60,000 nucleotides of DNA from Liolophura sinensis (Eukaryota > Mollusca > Polyplacophora > Chitonida > Chitonidae), in NCBI RefSeq assembly GCF_032854445.1, contig NC_088297.1, positions 10,318,163 through 10,378,162 on the forward strand. Reading direction: 5' to 3'. The position numbers and the translations under genes are program-made. This document shows positions 1 to 13,600 of this stretch, one piece after another (the stretch's first letter is position 1; every line of letters starts with the position of its first letter). The notes under the pieces were generated by a model. The model had not been told where the DNA came from and did not search any database. It saw only the letters and a program-made list of their open reading frames with translations.

Positions 1-141
1 GCCAGGGGGTTACTGTTTACATGTTTTCAGAAACAGTTAGAATAAACTCCCTATATTGAGGAGTGGCCGTACTTCACCGGTTACGTCTGACCTTTTGCCA
101 ACTATCGCACCATCGTTGCTGCTCTGGTTTTGCCTTCTGTG
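1..141 (+). repeat. Dispersed repeat X, copy 1
   Basis: This segment carries the core GGCCGTACTTCACCGGTTAC followed by a CTGCTCTGGTTTTGCCTTCT-like part. The same core recurs at about 13.35 kb (reverse), 13.98, 17.46, 17.81, 18.72 and 54.35 kb. Preceding bases such as CAGTTAGAATAAACTCCC also recur. No coding potential or tRNA-like head is seen. It is an unnamed interspersed repeat. Confidence 0.6.
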
Positions 142-724
142 TTGTAATATTCCTATATTGGTTCCAATTAATTTTTGTTTCCATACTATGAAACCTGAGG
201 CTACTAGGATTCATCAGGAGCTGGTCACCCCCACGCGAATTCTCCATGGTTTATTTAAGTTTATTGGAGCTGTGGCATTCGCCGTGTACAGCTCCAGACG
301 TTGAAAGTGAACAAAATAGTAGGAGCTACAGAATACATAACTATATTACAACGATCATCCTGTGTAGTACCGAACTCGCTATTGCATACAATGTGCAGCG
401 TGCATACGACGAGATGGAAACCAACTCCTAGAGAATTAATCAATTGTCCAAGGCCATAGCAAATGTTAACCAGTAGGTGAATTACATTTCTGAAACTGTT
501 AATAATCCAAAAACAAGGGAGGAGAACGTTCCGACGCAAGTAATTTTTCCAAGTTCTTATAGTGGGATATTGTAACTCTCAAACCGCCTTCATTCCCCCA
601 CGTACATGCACGTTCGTTATATAAGAGTGTGAGTTGCAGACTCATTATTCCCAAATAATCAGTTTGATAGAATCAGCAGATTACTTCCTTGGCAAGTACC
701 ATTAGTTTTTCTGAGCTGCATTAT
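142..724. other. Unassigned sequence upstream of the 43-bp array
   Basis: Nothing convincing is seen here. Short open frames on both strands have no recognisable domain. A TATA-like box near 618 is listed separately. Confidence 0.5.
618..625 (+). promoter_or_regulatory. TATA-box-like site
   Basis: TATATAAG is followed about 30 bases later by sequence that could be a transcription start. It lies 3.9 kb upstream of the tetraspanin start codon, so it could serve a distant non-coding first exon. This is a motif match only. Confidence 0.15.
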
Positions 725-1725
725 CATAATGTTTCTGTTGTATGCTTAACGTATAACATAATAATGTTTATGTTGTATCTTTAAGGTTTAGCATGTTACA
801 AATAATAATGTTGCTGTTGTATCTTTAAGGTATAACGTTACAGATAATAATGTTGCTCTTGTATCATCAAGGTATAACATGTTACAGATAATAATGTTGC
901 TCTTGTATCTTCAAGGTATAGCATGTTACAGATAATAATGTTTCTGTTGCATCTTTAAGGTATAGCATGTTACAAATAATAATGTTGCTGTTGTATCTTT
1001 AAGTTATAGCATGTTACAAATAATAATGTTGCTGTTGTATCTTTAAGGTGTAACGTTACAGATAATAATGTTGCTGTTGTATCTTCAAGGTATAGCATGT
1101 TACAGATAATAATGTTGCTCTTGTATCTTCAAGGTATAGCATGTTACAGATAATAAGAATGTCTTTGTTGTATCTTTAAGGTATAACATGTTACAGATAA
1201 TAATGTTTCTGTTGCATCTTTAAGGTATAACATGTTACAGATAATAATGTTTCTGTTGTATCTTCAAGGTATAGCATGTTACAGATAATAAGAATGTCTC
1301 TGTTGTATCTTTAATGTATAACATGTTACATATAATAATGTCTCTGTTGTATCTTTAAGGTATAACATGTTACAGTTAATAATGTTTCTGTTGTATCTTT
1401 AAGGTATAGCATGTTACAGATAATAATAGTGTTTCTGTTGTATCTTTAAGGTATAACATGTTACAGATAATAATAATGTTTCTGTTGTATCTTTAAGGTA
1501 TAACATGTTACAAACAGTAATGTCTCTGTTACATCTTTAAGGTATAACGTGCTATAGGTAATAAGGTTTCTGTTGTATCTTTAAAGTATACCATATTACA
1601 GATAATAATGTCTCTGTTGCATCTTTAAAGTATAACATATTACAGATAATAAGGTTTCTGTTGCATCTTTAAAGTATAACATATTACAGATAATAAGGTT
1701 TCTGTTGCATCTTTAACAATTAGTG
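725..1725 (+). repeat. AT-rich minisatellite, 42-44 bp unit, about 23 copies
   Basis: The units read roughly AATAATGTTKCTGTTGTATC then TTTAAGGTATARCATGTTAC. Spacings between AATAATG starts are 42-44 bp, for example 804, 846 and 890. Copies differ by single bases and small insertions (AGAATGTCT variants). The array lies upstream of the tetraspanin gene. Confidence 0.9.
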
Positions 1726-3229
1726 TTGTCATTCTTTTCGTTAAAATTGCATATGTATAATTTCGTTATGTTGTAAACATCACTTGTCCCGGGTAGGCAT
1801 GACACGTCTAGTGTATTTCATAATTTCTTTAAATTCAACTATGATCAGTAATTATATGTAAGATAAACTAAATGTGCAAAACGTATGCAAAGGTGAAGCT
1901 ACATTCTTAAAACTATAAAATGTAACATTTAAAACATGTATAAAGATCACGAGGAATTATTGTGCTTATAAGTTATCTGACCACTTCTGTAAAGTGTTAT
2001 TGTTTAAATTAAAAGTTAAAATTTGGTTGATCTGCATCTTAAACCATCCCTTGATGTCGAGTTTAAAGAAAATTAACACTTTTGAAATATTAACACTTAA
2101 TAAAACTGGTTAGATGCATGTAACTCTTATAGGTGCAGTGAAACCTATCATTTACAGTGTTAAATGTAACATTTAAGTTTTTAGCAGTTTTTTGAAATGC
2201 CCCTGTGCGAATAATTTTATCAAAAATTAGACAATGTTTTATGATGTTGTTGCAATGAAACCATCAACGAATGATGATTATGCAATGAAAAGGTTAAATA
2301 TTCAATCGGATTCGTAAATAAATTCATTATACTTTTAATTTTGACTTCAGTCAGAAAAACGGCTTTGTGCAAAGTGTAACACTGTATGCCACGGAACACA
2401 CAAGGAACACACTTGCATAAAGCGCTTATATACAACATCACGTGCGTGTATAATTATATAGGTTACCTTGGCAACTGTAGGTAATTAGACCTGCCATTGT
2501 AGGTATTTATTTACGTAACCATCGAAGCTGTACGTGCATGTATAACTATATAGGCTACCATGGCAACTGAATAGGTAATTATACAGATGTCATTGTTGGA
2601 TTTATTTACGCAGCCATCGAAGCCATACGTGCATATGTAAGCTTCCAGTTCTATAATACTTTTCCAAGTATATGCCTGAGCTATATGTTATGTCACCAAT
2701 GACCGAAAGTTACTAGTGCTTGACAGCCGTTCTCTCTGTTTCCGAAGTTCGAACCTTTTCGACTTAGTTTTTACTTAGTTTTTGACAAAAAGCTTAACAA
2801 TCCCCTAGACTTGTTCTTAGAGAACTGGCTCAACACATTGATGAGATGTTTTGTACCAAGTTGGAGGTTAGAAGGACCAAATGGATTCCAGCAGGAGGAG
2901 GTCTCACCTATGTCTCTTGTGGCGCCGAAATGGGGCATAAAAACGTCATAAGATTGCACATTAGGGAACTTGCATGTAGATGTAACATTTAGCGAGACAG
3001 TTCGTGGGAACAATTTGCATATACAATGTAACCTTTGGGTAGACCTGTGTGAGAATAAGAATTTTGTAACATTATATAAGCTAACAGAATTCATAGAAAT
3101 TCTGTGAAAAGTTATCACGGAGGACTTTGTTCTAAATGCCATGAATATGCAAAAATTGTTGTAAGCCCTGTACTGAGCACGCACCCCGCCAAACAACTTA
3201 GTTTCACTTTTGGTTTAGGCTTACCTGTA
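1726..3229. other. AT-rich sequence with a short tandem duplication
   Basis: No gene is recognised. At 2441-2640 a segment of about 90-96 bp beginning ACGTGCRTGTATAA is present twice, with a third start at about 2628. A 141-codon open frame on the minus strand (3196-2771) has no recognisable domain and is not called. Confidence 0.5.
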
Positions 3230-3432
3230 TTTTTTATTTATTTATTTATTTAATTATTTATTTATTTGATTGGTGTTTTACGTCGTACTCAAGAATATTT
3301 CACTTATACGACTGTGGCCAGCATTATGGTGGGTGGAAACTGGGCACAGCCCGGGGGAAACCCACGACCACCCGCAGGTTGCTGGCAGACCTTCCCCCGT
3401 ACGGCGGAGAGGAGGCCAGCATGAGCTGGACT
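3230..3432 (-). mobile_element. tRNA-derived SINE, family 1, head truncated
   Basis: Read on the minus strand, it has the SINE body (GAGGAAGCCAGCATGAGCTGG-like region), then the central domain and the tail AATATTCTTGAGTACGACG, ending in (AAAT)n. The tRNA-like head is missing. Confidence 0.85.
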
Positions 3433-3743
3433 TTGTATTTTTATGGCTAGATGCAGATATGTACATAAGCGATTGATCTTTGATATTTGTAATCACTCGA
3501 TGCAGCAGAATTTATGCATATAATGGTGTACACTGAACTATGCATAATCTATGGTATATACAATGCACATGTCTGTGCATGTGAACGTCTGCAGTTTGGA
3601 CTTTTGAAGCTCCACGTAACACCCTATCACATGACTGATAGCTTCCAGTATAGGCTAAATTTAGCCGCGTCTTTTGATGAGTTCATCGATTATCGTGTTA
3701 GTTAGTATAATATACGTAATAGTCACACAGTGACCCTTTTTAC

Positions 3744-3887
3744 TGTTTATTTATTTATTTATTTATTTGATTGAAGTCTTACGTCATATTCAAGAATATT
3801 TCGAGAGAATTTCACTCATACTGCGGCGGCAAGCATTGTGGTGGGAGGAAACCGAGCAGATCCCACGGGAAACCCACGACCATTCGC
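3744..3887 (-). mobile_element. SINE family 1, 3' fragment, diverged
   Basis: The (AAAT)n tail and the 3' domain are present in reverse orientation, with a short internal insertion (AATTTCGAGAG). The 5' half is absent. Confidence 0.75.
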
Positions 3888-4517
3888 TTAATGTGATAAT
3901 ACAAGTACTGAACATGTATTTTCCTTTCCCTGTAAGAGTAGGGACATCAAAGGGAGATTGGCTGCCATAAAATTGATGTCAAAATGAGTATTAATGACAC
4001 TTCTTTTTACTTGACATGTGCTCTACACATAGATGCATATATTTAATACCGTGCATTGCTTTGGTGATGTAGTACATATGCTATAGTGCTGAGTATAGGC
4101 CAGGCCTGTTATTTTCCTGTAGGCCTAAATTGTTATTTTTGCCGGATTTTAAAATTCATTTAATTTACAAGTCGACTGAAAAATGTTTTAATTCGACCTG
4201 GATGGACGTGGAAGATAAGCATTACTGGCCGAAGAAGTTATCAAAGAGAAATAAAGATGATGATCATGAAGATAATGATGATGTCTATGATGAAGGTTGT
4301 TGCTGTTGTAATATAGGCCTATATTTAATGGACTATAGCTAATATACATTCAGAGAACATAGTCAGTTAATATAATATGTACTATCAACAACGAACAATA
4401 AAACAGATGAAGAGATCAACTTGCTAGGCATTCAACCTGCAGACATATCTGGCTAACTCCAGGTTTTGATAGCTATATTACTAGAAATTTGACAGTTTGT
4501 GTTGTTTGGTGTTGCAG

Positions 4518-4647
4518 TTTCCCTATTAGGTGCACGAGCTATCGTTGGGTTCTTCTTACTGACATCGAGATGGGGCATGGAAGAGGCAGTTATAAAGCAA
4601 GCAGCAGTGCCAAAAGTTGCATGGGCCTATTTTTAGCCGTACTAACG
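4518..4647 (+). CDS. Tetraspanin exon 1 (coding from 4570)
   Basis: An acceptor-like TTGCAG ends at 4517. The ATG at 4570 opens 26 codons ending AKSCMGLFLAVLT, the start of TM1, followed by the donor GTAATT at 4648. The 5' part would be untranslated, implying a further upstream non-coding exon. Confidence 0.75.
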
Positions 4648-7600
4648 GTAATTACTCATAATTTTAATTATAAGAAGGGGCCTCCGTGGCTCAGTCGGTT
4701 AGCGCGCTAGCGCAGCGTAATGACCCAGGAGCCTCTCACCAATGCGGTCGCTATGAGTTCAAGGCCAGCTCATGCTGGCTTCCTCTCTGGCCATAAGTGG
4801 GAAGGTCTTGCAGCAACCTGCGGATGGTCGTGGTTTCCCCCGGTCTCTGCCCGGTTTTCACGCCACCATAGTGCTGGCCGCCGTCATATAAGTGAAATAT
4901 TCTTGTGTGCGGTGTAAACCACCAATCAAATAAATAAATAAATAGGTAGAATATAGGCCTACATTTTTGATGAAGTGTGCCCAAGCTGTCTTTTGTATTT
5001 AATTAAGGCCAGGATTTTTAAGTTACCTCCGAATGGATTAAAAACTGAATATATAACGATTATCCTGGCATTTCCAAATTAGTTTACAAAATTAAAATCT
5101 CTTTCAAAGCTAGGTTTTCAACTAGCATATGACGCTTTAACTTCGAAATTTGTCATTAGCCATTTTCCGAGGTCCCACCTAACCACGGTGCACGCCTAGA
5201 AACGCATATTTTACACGTTAGAGTGACTTCAAGGGAGGTAATTCGGTGCGGTCCTATTCTGCTTAATGCTATGCTGGCCGCCGTCGTATAAGTGAAATAT
5301 TCTTGAGTACGGCGTAAAACACCAATCAAATAAATAAATAAAATAAATAATTATAAGAATGCTAAGTTGGTATTTATTTTATACGGCCAGATAAAAGAAA
5401 AGGACAACTCAAGGATTTCGTCCATGTATATTATTAGAAAAAAAAAAATAAACAAAACAAGGACATATTGTTTACTTTCTGTCAATAAAGGCAATAAAGC
5501 CAAAATCAATTCTTGAAAGAATAAGCGTATTACATGCATATGTACACATGAGCCATATTTTTTTCTGACCAATCGTATTACCTCAATCTTTCATCTTCTG
5601 GACGAAAGCTTGATTTGGCTGTTTCCTGTTTTGAGCGTTTGGGCCAAAACCAAATAACTTTGTACACATATATTTCCTCTGATTTTATTAAGACACACAA
5701 ATGTATTGAACACGGAAAATTAGCTTCATGTAAAGGAAAGAAAGTAAAGCCTTCCACTTTGATAAATCTAGTATATTTCGGTATGCAGTTAGGCAGACGT
5801 TAGGAAATACACGGCACATTCCAGACAGCATTTGATTAATACAGGCACGGGCCTCACTAGCTTGGATAATTAAATGCCCCCCTTGCTGCACCCATCAGGT
5901 CCTTGACCAGGGAGGTGACGTGGTCGCTGTCTCGCCAGCAGCAGTGATCACATCCGTCTCATTGTATTCTTTCTTTCATTAAAACCGATGTTAGGGATAA
6001 TATTTGAACCTTATCCTTAGAAAACGTAGCCGAAAAAAAGTGGAAAGGCTTAATATCTTGATGGAGTCCTTAATAAACATTGCGGCCTAATACACAGAAC
6101 TTATGTATGGCAAGAAGTGGTTATCCCCTTACTCCTTTTGTTTGGCAGATAGCGGGCGTGGCATGTTTAGCAGCAGGAGTATGGATTCTGGTCGAGGATC
6201 AGTACGCATACGTCCGTGACGTCATGGCCATCACAATTGACATCAAGGTGAACAATGCCGCCTACGTCATGATAAGTGTGGGGATTGTTGTCTTCCTTCA
6301 CTAGCATTGTGGGATGTTGTGGAATGAAGTCCGGAAACACTGGTGTCCTCTTCTGTGTAAGTTGTAAATCATAAAATTATATTTATTTCCTTTCATGAAA
6401 AAAAAAAACAATTGCTCTTAACAGTATGTTGTAAAGGCCACCCAAAATTGAAATCCAAGGTTAAATTGCCACGGAAAATCATTCACGAAAACAATTGCTA
6501 ATAAGCAAATATTGACTATGGTTATATGCACTTCGTCTTAAGATATTGATGGTTACAGAAAGTGGTTACAGACGTAACATCTACTTTTATACCCTCTGTC
6601 CTTGATACTTGGTTTCAGCTAGTAAATTCTAGCTGAATTCTAGCATTGGCACATATGGTTTATTTCCAGAACAGCATCCAAGACAGACTATCGAAGGACT
6701 AAGAAAGTATATAAAGGAAAAAATTAGGAAAGGTTCACGACCAAAAGATTATCTTTGTTTTTGAGATATTTTTCTTTTAATTTTCCAGTTCATTGCTTTG
6801 GCAGTTGTTGTGTTTGGAGGAGAGTTTGCTGGTGGTATTCTTGCGTCCATGTTCAAAACCAAGGTAAACGGTGCTCAGATGATTTATTACTGTAGAATAG
6901 GGTATTATCTTCAGGAAATGAATTGTTAAATGGAGGAATGTCGCGTTATTTTAAGGAATGTCGCGTGATCTCAAGGAATGTCGTATTATGTCAAGAAATG
7001 TCACAATATGTCAAGTAATATCGCATTATCGCACAAGGAATGTGGTATTGCATTTAGAAGATAAATTATTATGCTTTAGATCTGTATGGATAAGGTATCT
7101 GTAGGAAAGGGCTATTGTCTGTAGGAATTGGGATATTATTTGGAAGAAAGTGTATTATTGCATTATTTGTAGGACATAGTTGTTACCTGTAGGACTAAGG
7201 TATTATTTGTAGGAATGGTGTATTATTTACAGGAATCGGGTATTATTTACAAGAAGGTGTATTATCTGTAGGACAAAGGTATTACATATGTATGTAGGAG
7301 TAAGGTATTATTTGCAAAAAAAGTGTACTATATGTAGGAAAAAGTATTATCTTTAGGAATGGGCTATTATATGTAGGACTGAAGTATTTTTCTCAACAAT
7401 GGGATATCTGTTGGAATAGCATTTACCAGGAATGTCACTATAATGTGTCTATAGGATTTGGGTATTATCTGGATGAATGGGATGCCTGAATGGGATATAA
7501 TCTGCATAAATGGGATATGAGGTATTATATGTAGAAATGAGGTATTATCTGTAGGAAAGGGGTATTTTCTGTAGAAATGAGGTAATATCTGAAGGAAAGG

Positions 7601-10600
7601 GGTATTTTCTGTAGAAATGAGGTAATATCTGTAGAAATGAGGTATTATCTGTAGGAAAGGGGTATTTTCTGTAGAAATGAGGTAATATCTGAAGGAAAGG
7701 GGTATTATCTGTAGAAATGAGGTGTTATCTGAAGGAAAGGGGTATTATCTGTAGAAATGAGGTGTTATCTGTAAGAATGGGATATTGTCTGTAAGAATGG
7801 GAAATTATCTGTAGGAATGGGGTATTATCTTTAGGAATGGGGTGTTATGTGGGGAATGGGGTATTATTTATAGGAATGGGCTGTTATCTGTAGGAATGGG
7901 GTGTTGTCTGTAGGCATGGGGTGTTGTCTATAGAAATTGGGTGCTATATGAAGGGATGGGTGTTATCTGTAGTAATGGGGTGCTATCTGTAGGCATGGGG
8001 TGCTATCTGTAGGCATGGGATGCTATCTGTACGCATGAGGTGATATCTGTAGGCATGGGGTGCTATCTGTAGGCATTAGGTATTATCTGTAGAAAGGAGG
8101 TTTATCTGTAAGAATGGGGTATTATCTGTAGGAATGGGATATTATCTATAGGAATGAGGTGTTACCTGTAGAAACGGGGTGCCATCTGTAGGCATGGGGT
8201 GTTATCTGTAGGAATGGGGTATTATCTGTAGGAATGGGGTGTTATCTGTAGGGATGGGCGTTATCTGTAGGATGGGGTATTATCTGTAGTAATGGGTGTT
8301 ATATGTAGGAATGGGATTTTATCTGTAGGAATGGGGTATTATTTGTGGGAATGGGGTATTATCTGTAGAAATGGGATGTTATCTGTAAGAATGGAGTATT
8401 TTCTGTAGGAATGGTGTATTATTTTTGGGAATGGGGTATTATATGTTGGAATGGGATGTTGTCTGTAGGAATGGGGTGTTATGTATAGAAATTGGGTGCT
8501 ATATGAAGGAATGGGTGTTATCTGTAGGAATAGGGTGTTATCTCTAGGAATGGGCGTTATCTGTATGATGGGGTATTATCTGTAGTAATGGGTGTTATAG
8601 GTAGGAATGGGATTTTATCTGTAGGATAGGGGTATTAACTGTAGAAACGAGGATTTATCTGAAGGAATGGGGTATTATTTGTGGGAATGGGGTATTATCT
8701 GTAGAAATGGGATGTTATCTGTAAGAATGGGGTGTTGTCTGTAAGAATAGGGTATTATATGAAGGAATGGGTGTTGTCTGTAGGAATGGGCTGTTATCTG
8801 TATGAATGGGGTATTATCTGTATGAATGGGGTATTATCTGTAGGAGTGGGGTATTATCTGTTGGAATGGGGTATTATCTGTAGGAATGGGATGCTATCTG
8901 TAGGAATGGGCTGTTATCTGTAGGAATAGGGTATTTTATTAAGGAATGAGGTGTTATCTGTAGGAATGGTTTATTATCTGTAGGAATTGAGTATTATCTG
9001 TAGGAATGGGGAATTATTGTAGGAACGCGCTGTTATCTGTAGGAATAGGGCATTGTATGAAGGAATGGGCTGTTATCTGTAGGAATAGGGTATTTTATTA
9101 AGGAATGAGGTGTTATCTGTAGGAATGGGATATTATCTGTAGGAATGGAGTGTTATCTGTAGGAATAGGGGTGTTTGTAGGAATGGGGTGTTATCCTTAG
9201 GAATTGGGCATTATCTGTAGGAATGGGGTATTATTGTAGGAATGGGCTGTTACCTGTGGAATAGGGTATTATATGAAGGAATGGGCTGTTATCTGTAGGA
9301 ATGGGATATTATCTGTAGGAATGGGATATTCTATGTAGGAATTGGGTATTATCTGTAGGAATGGGGGTTTTGTCTGTAGGAATGGGGTGTTGCCCTTAGG
9401 AATTGGGTATTATTGTAGGAATGGGGTTTTATCTGTAGGAATGGGGTATTATCTGTAAGAATGGGATATTATCTGTAAGAATGGGATATTATATGAAGGA
9501 ATGGGGTGTTATCTGTAGGAATGGGATATTATCTGTAAGAATGGGATATTATCTGTAGGAATGGAGTGTATCTGTAGGAATGGGGGTGTTGTGTGCAGGA
9601 ATGGAGTGTTATCTGTAGGAATGGAGTGTTATCTGTAGGAATGGAGTGTTGTGTGCAGGAATGGAGTGTTATCTGTAGGAATGGAGTGTTATCTGTAGAA
9701 GTTGGACATGACCTCTAGGAACAGGGAATAGGGCAGTATATGAGATTATCATGTCCGTGGGAATAGGCTATAAATAGGGTTTTTGAATAAGTGGCAGTCA
9801 GATTTGCAGTACTGATGCTGTAGTAGTTTTTCTGAAATATCGAACCCAGATTGGGCTGGTTTGACTGCGCCTTCAAATCAGATGAATTATTAAAAAAATA
9901 AATATACAGGATTAAATATGATACATTATAGTGTCAAACATTTTCTTGTGTTAATTTCTATATTTTTATGTCAAGGTTGGAAGAGCTCTGGACAACAAGC
10001 TAAATTCCACTTTCCAGGATTATCGTCCCAAGACGAATGTTTCCAATGAGAACGATGTGGCGGTTACATGGGATTATCTGCAGGATTGGGTAGGTTTTAC
10101 AAAGAAGGCATTATATGAAGTTCTCACCAGTGCTGCAATGGTGAGTTCAAGTTCACCGCATTTCTCTCTAGTCGTATGTGGCAAAGTCTTAAAGCAACTT
10201 GCGGATGGATGTGGGTTTTTTTCCGAGCTGTGCCCGGTTTCTTCCCACAATAATGCTGGCCACCATCGCATAAATGACATATTGTTGACTACCGCGTAAA
10301 TCATCAATGAAATAAATAAATAAATATATAAATATATAAATAAATAAAATCAACAGAGATCACCTTTTCGGTTCGGTTAGGAAAGTTTGCCAGTTACTGT
10401 CCAAAGGCTGGTGGTATACTCCGGTTTCCTCCAACCATGAAACTGACTGCTTTATTTGATCAAAATATTGTTCAGCATGACATTAACACCAACCAATCAA
10501 GTCAAATCACATTTAACATTAATTACTCTGTATGTTTTGTTATTAGCAGATGTACATAATAATGATTATTACTCTATTGCTATTTAAAATAACATTCATG

Positions 10601-13600
10601 TTTTAATTTCTGGGTCACTGCGATCGCCAGAAGCCTGGACTGATTCGGTGCACAGTGGTGATATAACCGAAATAATGTTGCAAGTGGACAAATAAAGTTA
10701 AACAAAGAAACAATTTTTTTGTTACTTGTAGTTTGACTGCTGCGGGGCCCGAGATTACAAGGACTATAAGGGCGTGAAATTCCAGGATCCTCAGGTATAT
10801 TGTAACAGGAATTCTAAGATGTTTTAGAAGAGGAGTGTGATGTATGTTGTAACAGAAGCGCAAGGTATGTTGTAACAGGAGTGCAAGGTATGTTGTAACA
10901 GGAGTGTAAGGTGTGTTGTAAGAAGATCATGACTTATACTGCAATAGGATCCTGGGGTATATTATAACAGGATTCTGAGGTATGTTGTAACAGGATGCTG
11001 AAGTAGATGCATGTTGTTACGGGAGGGTAAGGTATGCTGTATGAGGAGGGTAAGGTATGTTTTAACAGGATTGTGGGGTATATTGTAACAGGATCCTCAG
11101 GATGTTGCAAAAGGAAGCTAAAATATGGTTTCACGGGACCCTGAAGTACGTTTTGTTATCGACAACTAATATTCTAGCATGGTACACGACCTGAATACTG
11201 ATTTCACTCAGACGCCTAGAACATACTTTGCGTTTTTCCAACATCATTGAAACTTTTGACCGTTTCTCTTTGCGTGATTCCGTCCTATTTTCGTACTTTA
11301 TATACTTTCCTAGTTCTTTGGTGGTTAGACGTCGTTTTTGGGAATTGGCCTTGAGATTATTGATCTGGGACGTCCTTATCGGTCTGTTTCGACGCATAGA
11401 CACGCATGTTGTAACAACAAGGTAGGGTATATTGTGATATTGTGATATTGTGGCTAATTAAGGTGTGTCGTAACAGGATCCTGGGGATATACTGTAACAA
11501 GATCCTGGGGTCATATTGTAACATGTTCCTGAGTTGTGTGAGGTATGTTGTAACAGGAAGCGATTACGATGCAAAATCGGTAACTAGCACAAAGTGTGCT
11601 GTAGTTCATCCGTGGCACACGGCTAACTCATCACTCATTGCCGATGATAGGTTACAACTAATTCACCCGTAGCTGGCCACTAGCTCACCACAAGCACACT
11701 TCCAATTCACCACTAGCTTACCCAAGCGCACAAATGTACCACCCCTAGAAGACTACTAATTTACCACTAGCTGGCCACTAGCTAACCACAGGTTAGGCAC
11801 ACCTCAAACTCACCACCAGCTTACCACAAGCTCATAAATACACCATCACTAGATTACCACTAATTTACCAGTAGCTGGCCACAAGCACGTCTCCAACTCA
11901 CCACTAGCATACCCCAAACTCACAAACATACCACCTTGCTTGTAAACACAATCTTACAAATATAACACCCCTAGACTACCACTATTTTACCATTAGCTGG
12001 CCATTAGATCACTGCAGGCACACCTCCACTTCACCACTAGCATATCACAAGGTCACAACATACCACCATTTCGTCGCTAATTTACCACTAGCTCCCCACA
12101 GGCACTCCTCCAACTGACCACTAGCATACCACAAAGTCACAATATACCACCACTTTTTCATCACCAGTTTACCAATAGCTCCCCACAGGCACACCTCCAA
12201 CTTACCACTAGCATACTACAAGGTCACAATATACCACCACTATTTCATCACCAATTTACCACTAGCTCCCCACAGGCACACCTCCAACTCATCACTAGCA
12301 TACCACAAGGTCACAATATACCACCACCATTTCATCACTAATTTACCACTAGCTCACCACAGGCACACATCCAACTCACCACTAGCATACCACAAGGTCA
12401 CAGTATATTACCACTATTTCATCACCAATTTACCAATAGCTCCCCACAGGTACACCTCCAACTCACCACTAGCCTACTACAAGGTCACAATATACCACCA
12501 CTATTTCATCACTAATTTACCACTAGCTCACCACAGGCACACATCCAACTCACCACTAGCATACCACAAGGTCACAGTATATTACCACTATTTAATCACC
12601 AGTTTACCAATAGCTCCCTACAGGTACACCTCCAACTCATCACTAGTATACCACAAGGTCACAGTGTACCACTAACATCACTAAGGTGAACCATTTTCTT
12701 GGTTCATTTATATTTTAACACGCGCGCCGCAAACAAACCACAGATTTAGAAAGGTCAGTGGCTTGCCACTCGCTAGGTACTTTCTGAGTTTCAGGTTTGT
12801 GTGTGGTGAAAGATTGGTTGACCACAGTTAATCACTGTCCTTTGTCAGGTATGTTAAAAAAAATCTTCTTAGCTTCTACATGACAGACCGTCTGACCCAT
12901 AGTCGGTATCCGACCCACCGAGAGTTAGAATCAACCCACTCCCCATCGGTCAGGGGCCTGTATTGTACTGTACATTGCACTTAACTACCAGGTACTTTCG
13001 TTTGTGGTTAGTAAAACGCACTTGGTGTCTACCTGAACTACAGACCAATGGTGTTTAATGGGCGTGTAGGTTGTTTGGCAAGAGGCTGTATAATTTATAT
13101 AATTCCTTACAGATGTTTGTGCCCAAGACGTGTTGCGTTCTGAAATCGGGAGATGCCACCGACCCAGTACCTGTGAACAACATTGCATGCCAGCGAGATG
13201 CCAGGAACGAAGTGAAGTCATCTGACTTCTTGTTCACCAAGGTAAATACGGTTAGGCATTAGATATCCACCATAGCATATCAGTCAGCAATTAAATATTG
13301 CTCCCACCTAGAGCCACATGGGCAACTTCATGATATAATAAATTACTTTTAACAGAGAGAGTAAAACCGGTGAAATATGGCCTCTTGTCAGTTTACCTAA
13401 GCTAGGGTTTATTATAACGCCTTAAGTGAAATATTCTTTGAGTACGGTGTAAAACACCAATCAAGTAAATCAATCAATAAACAAATACATTATCTGGCCA
13501 TTCATATTAACATAAAACTTGAAGAGATCAAAATTCTAAATCCTGAATTTAATATTATATATGCATGGTATTCGTTTTAGTGTATTTCGACATTCAGTCT

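Noticed and set aside
2771-3196. 141-codon minus-strand open frame
   Set aside because: No recognisable domain, no splice context and ordinary AT-rich composition. It could be chance.
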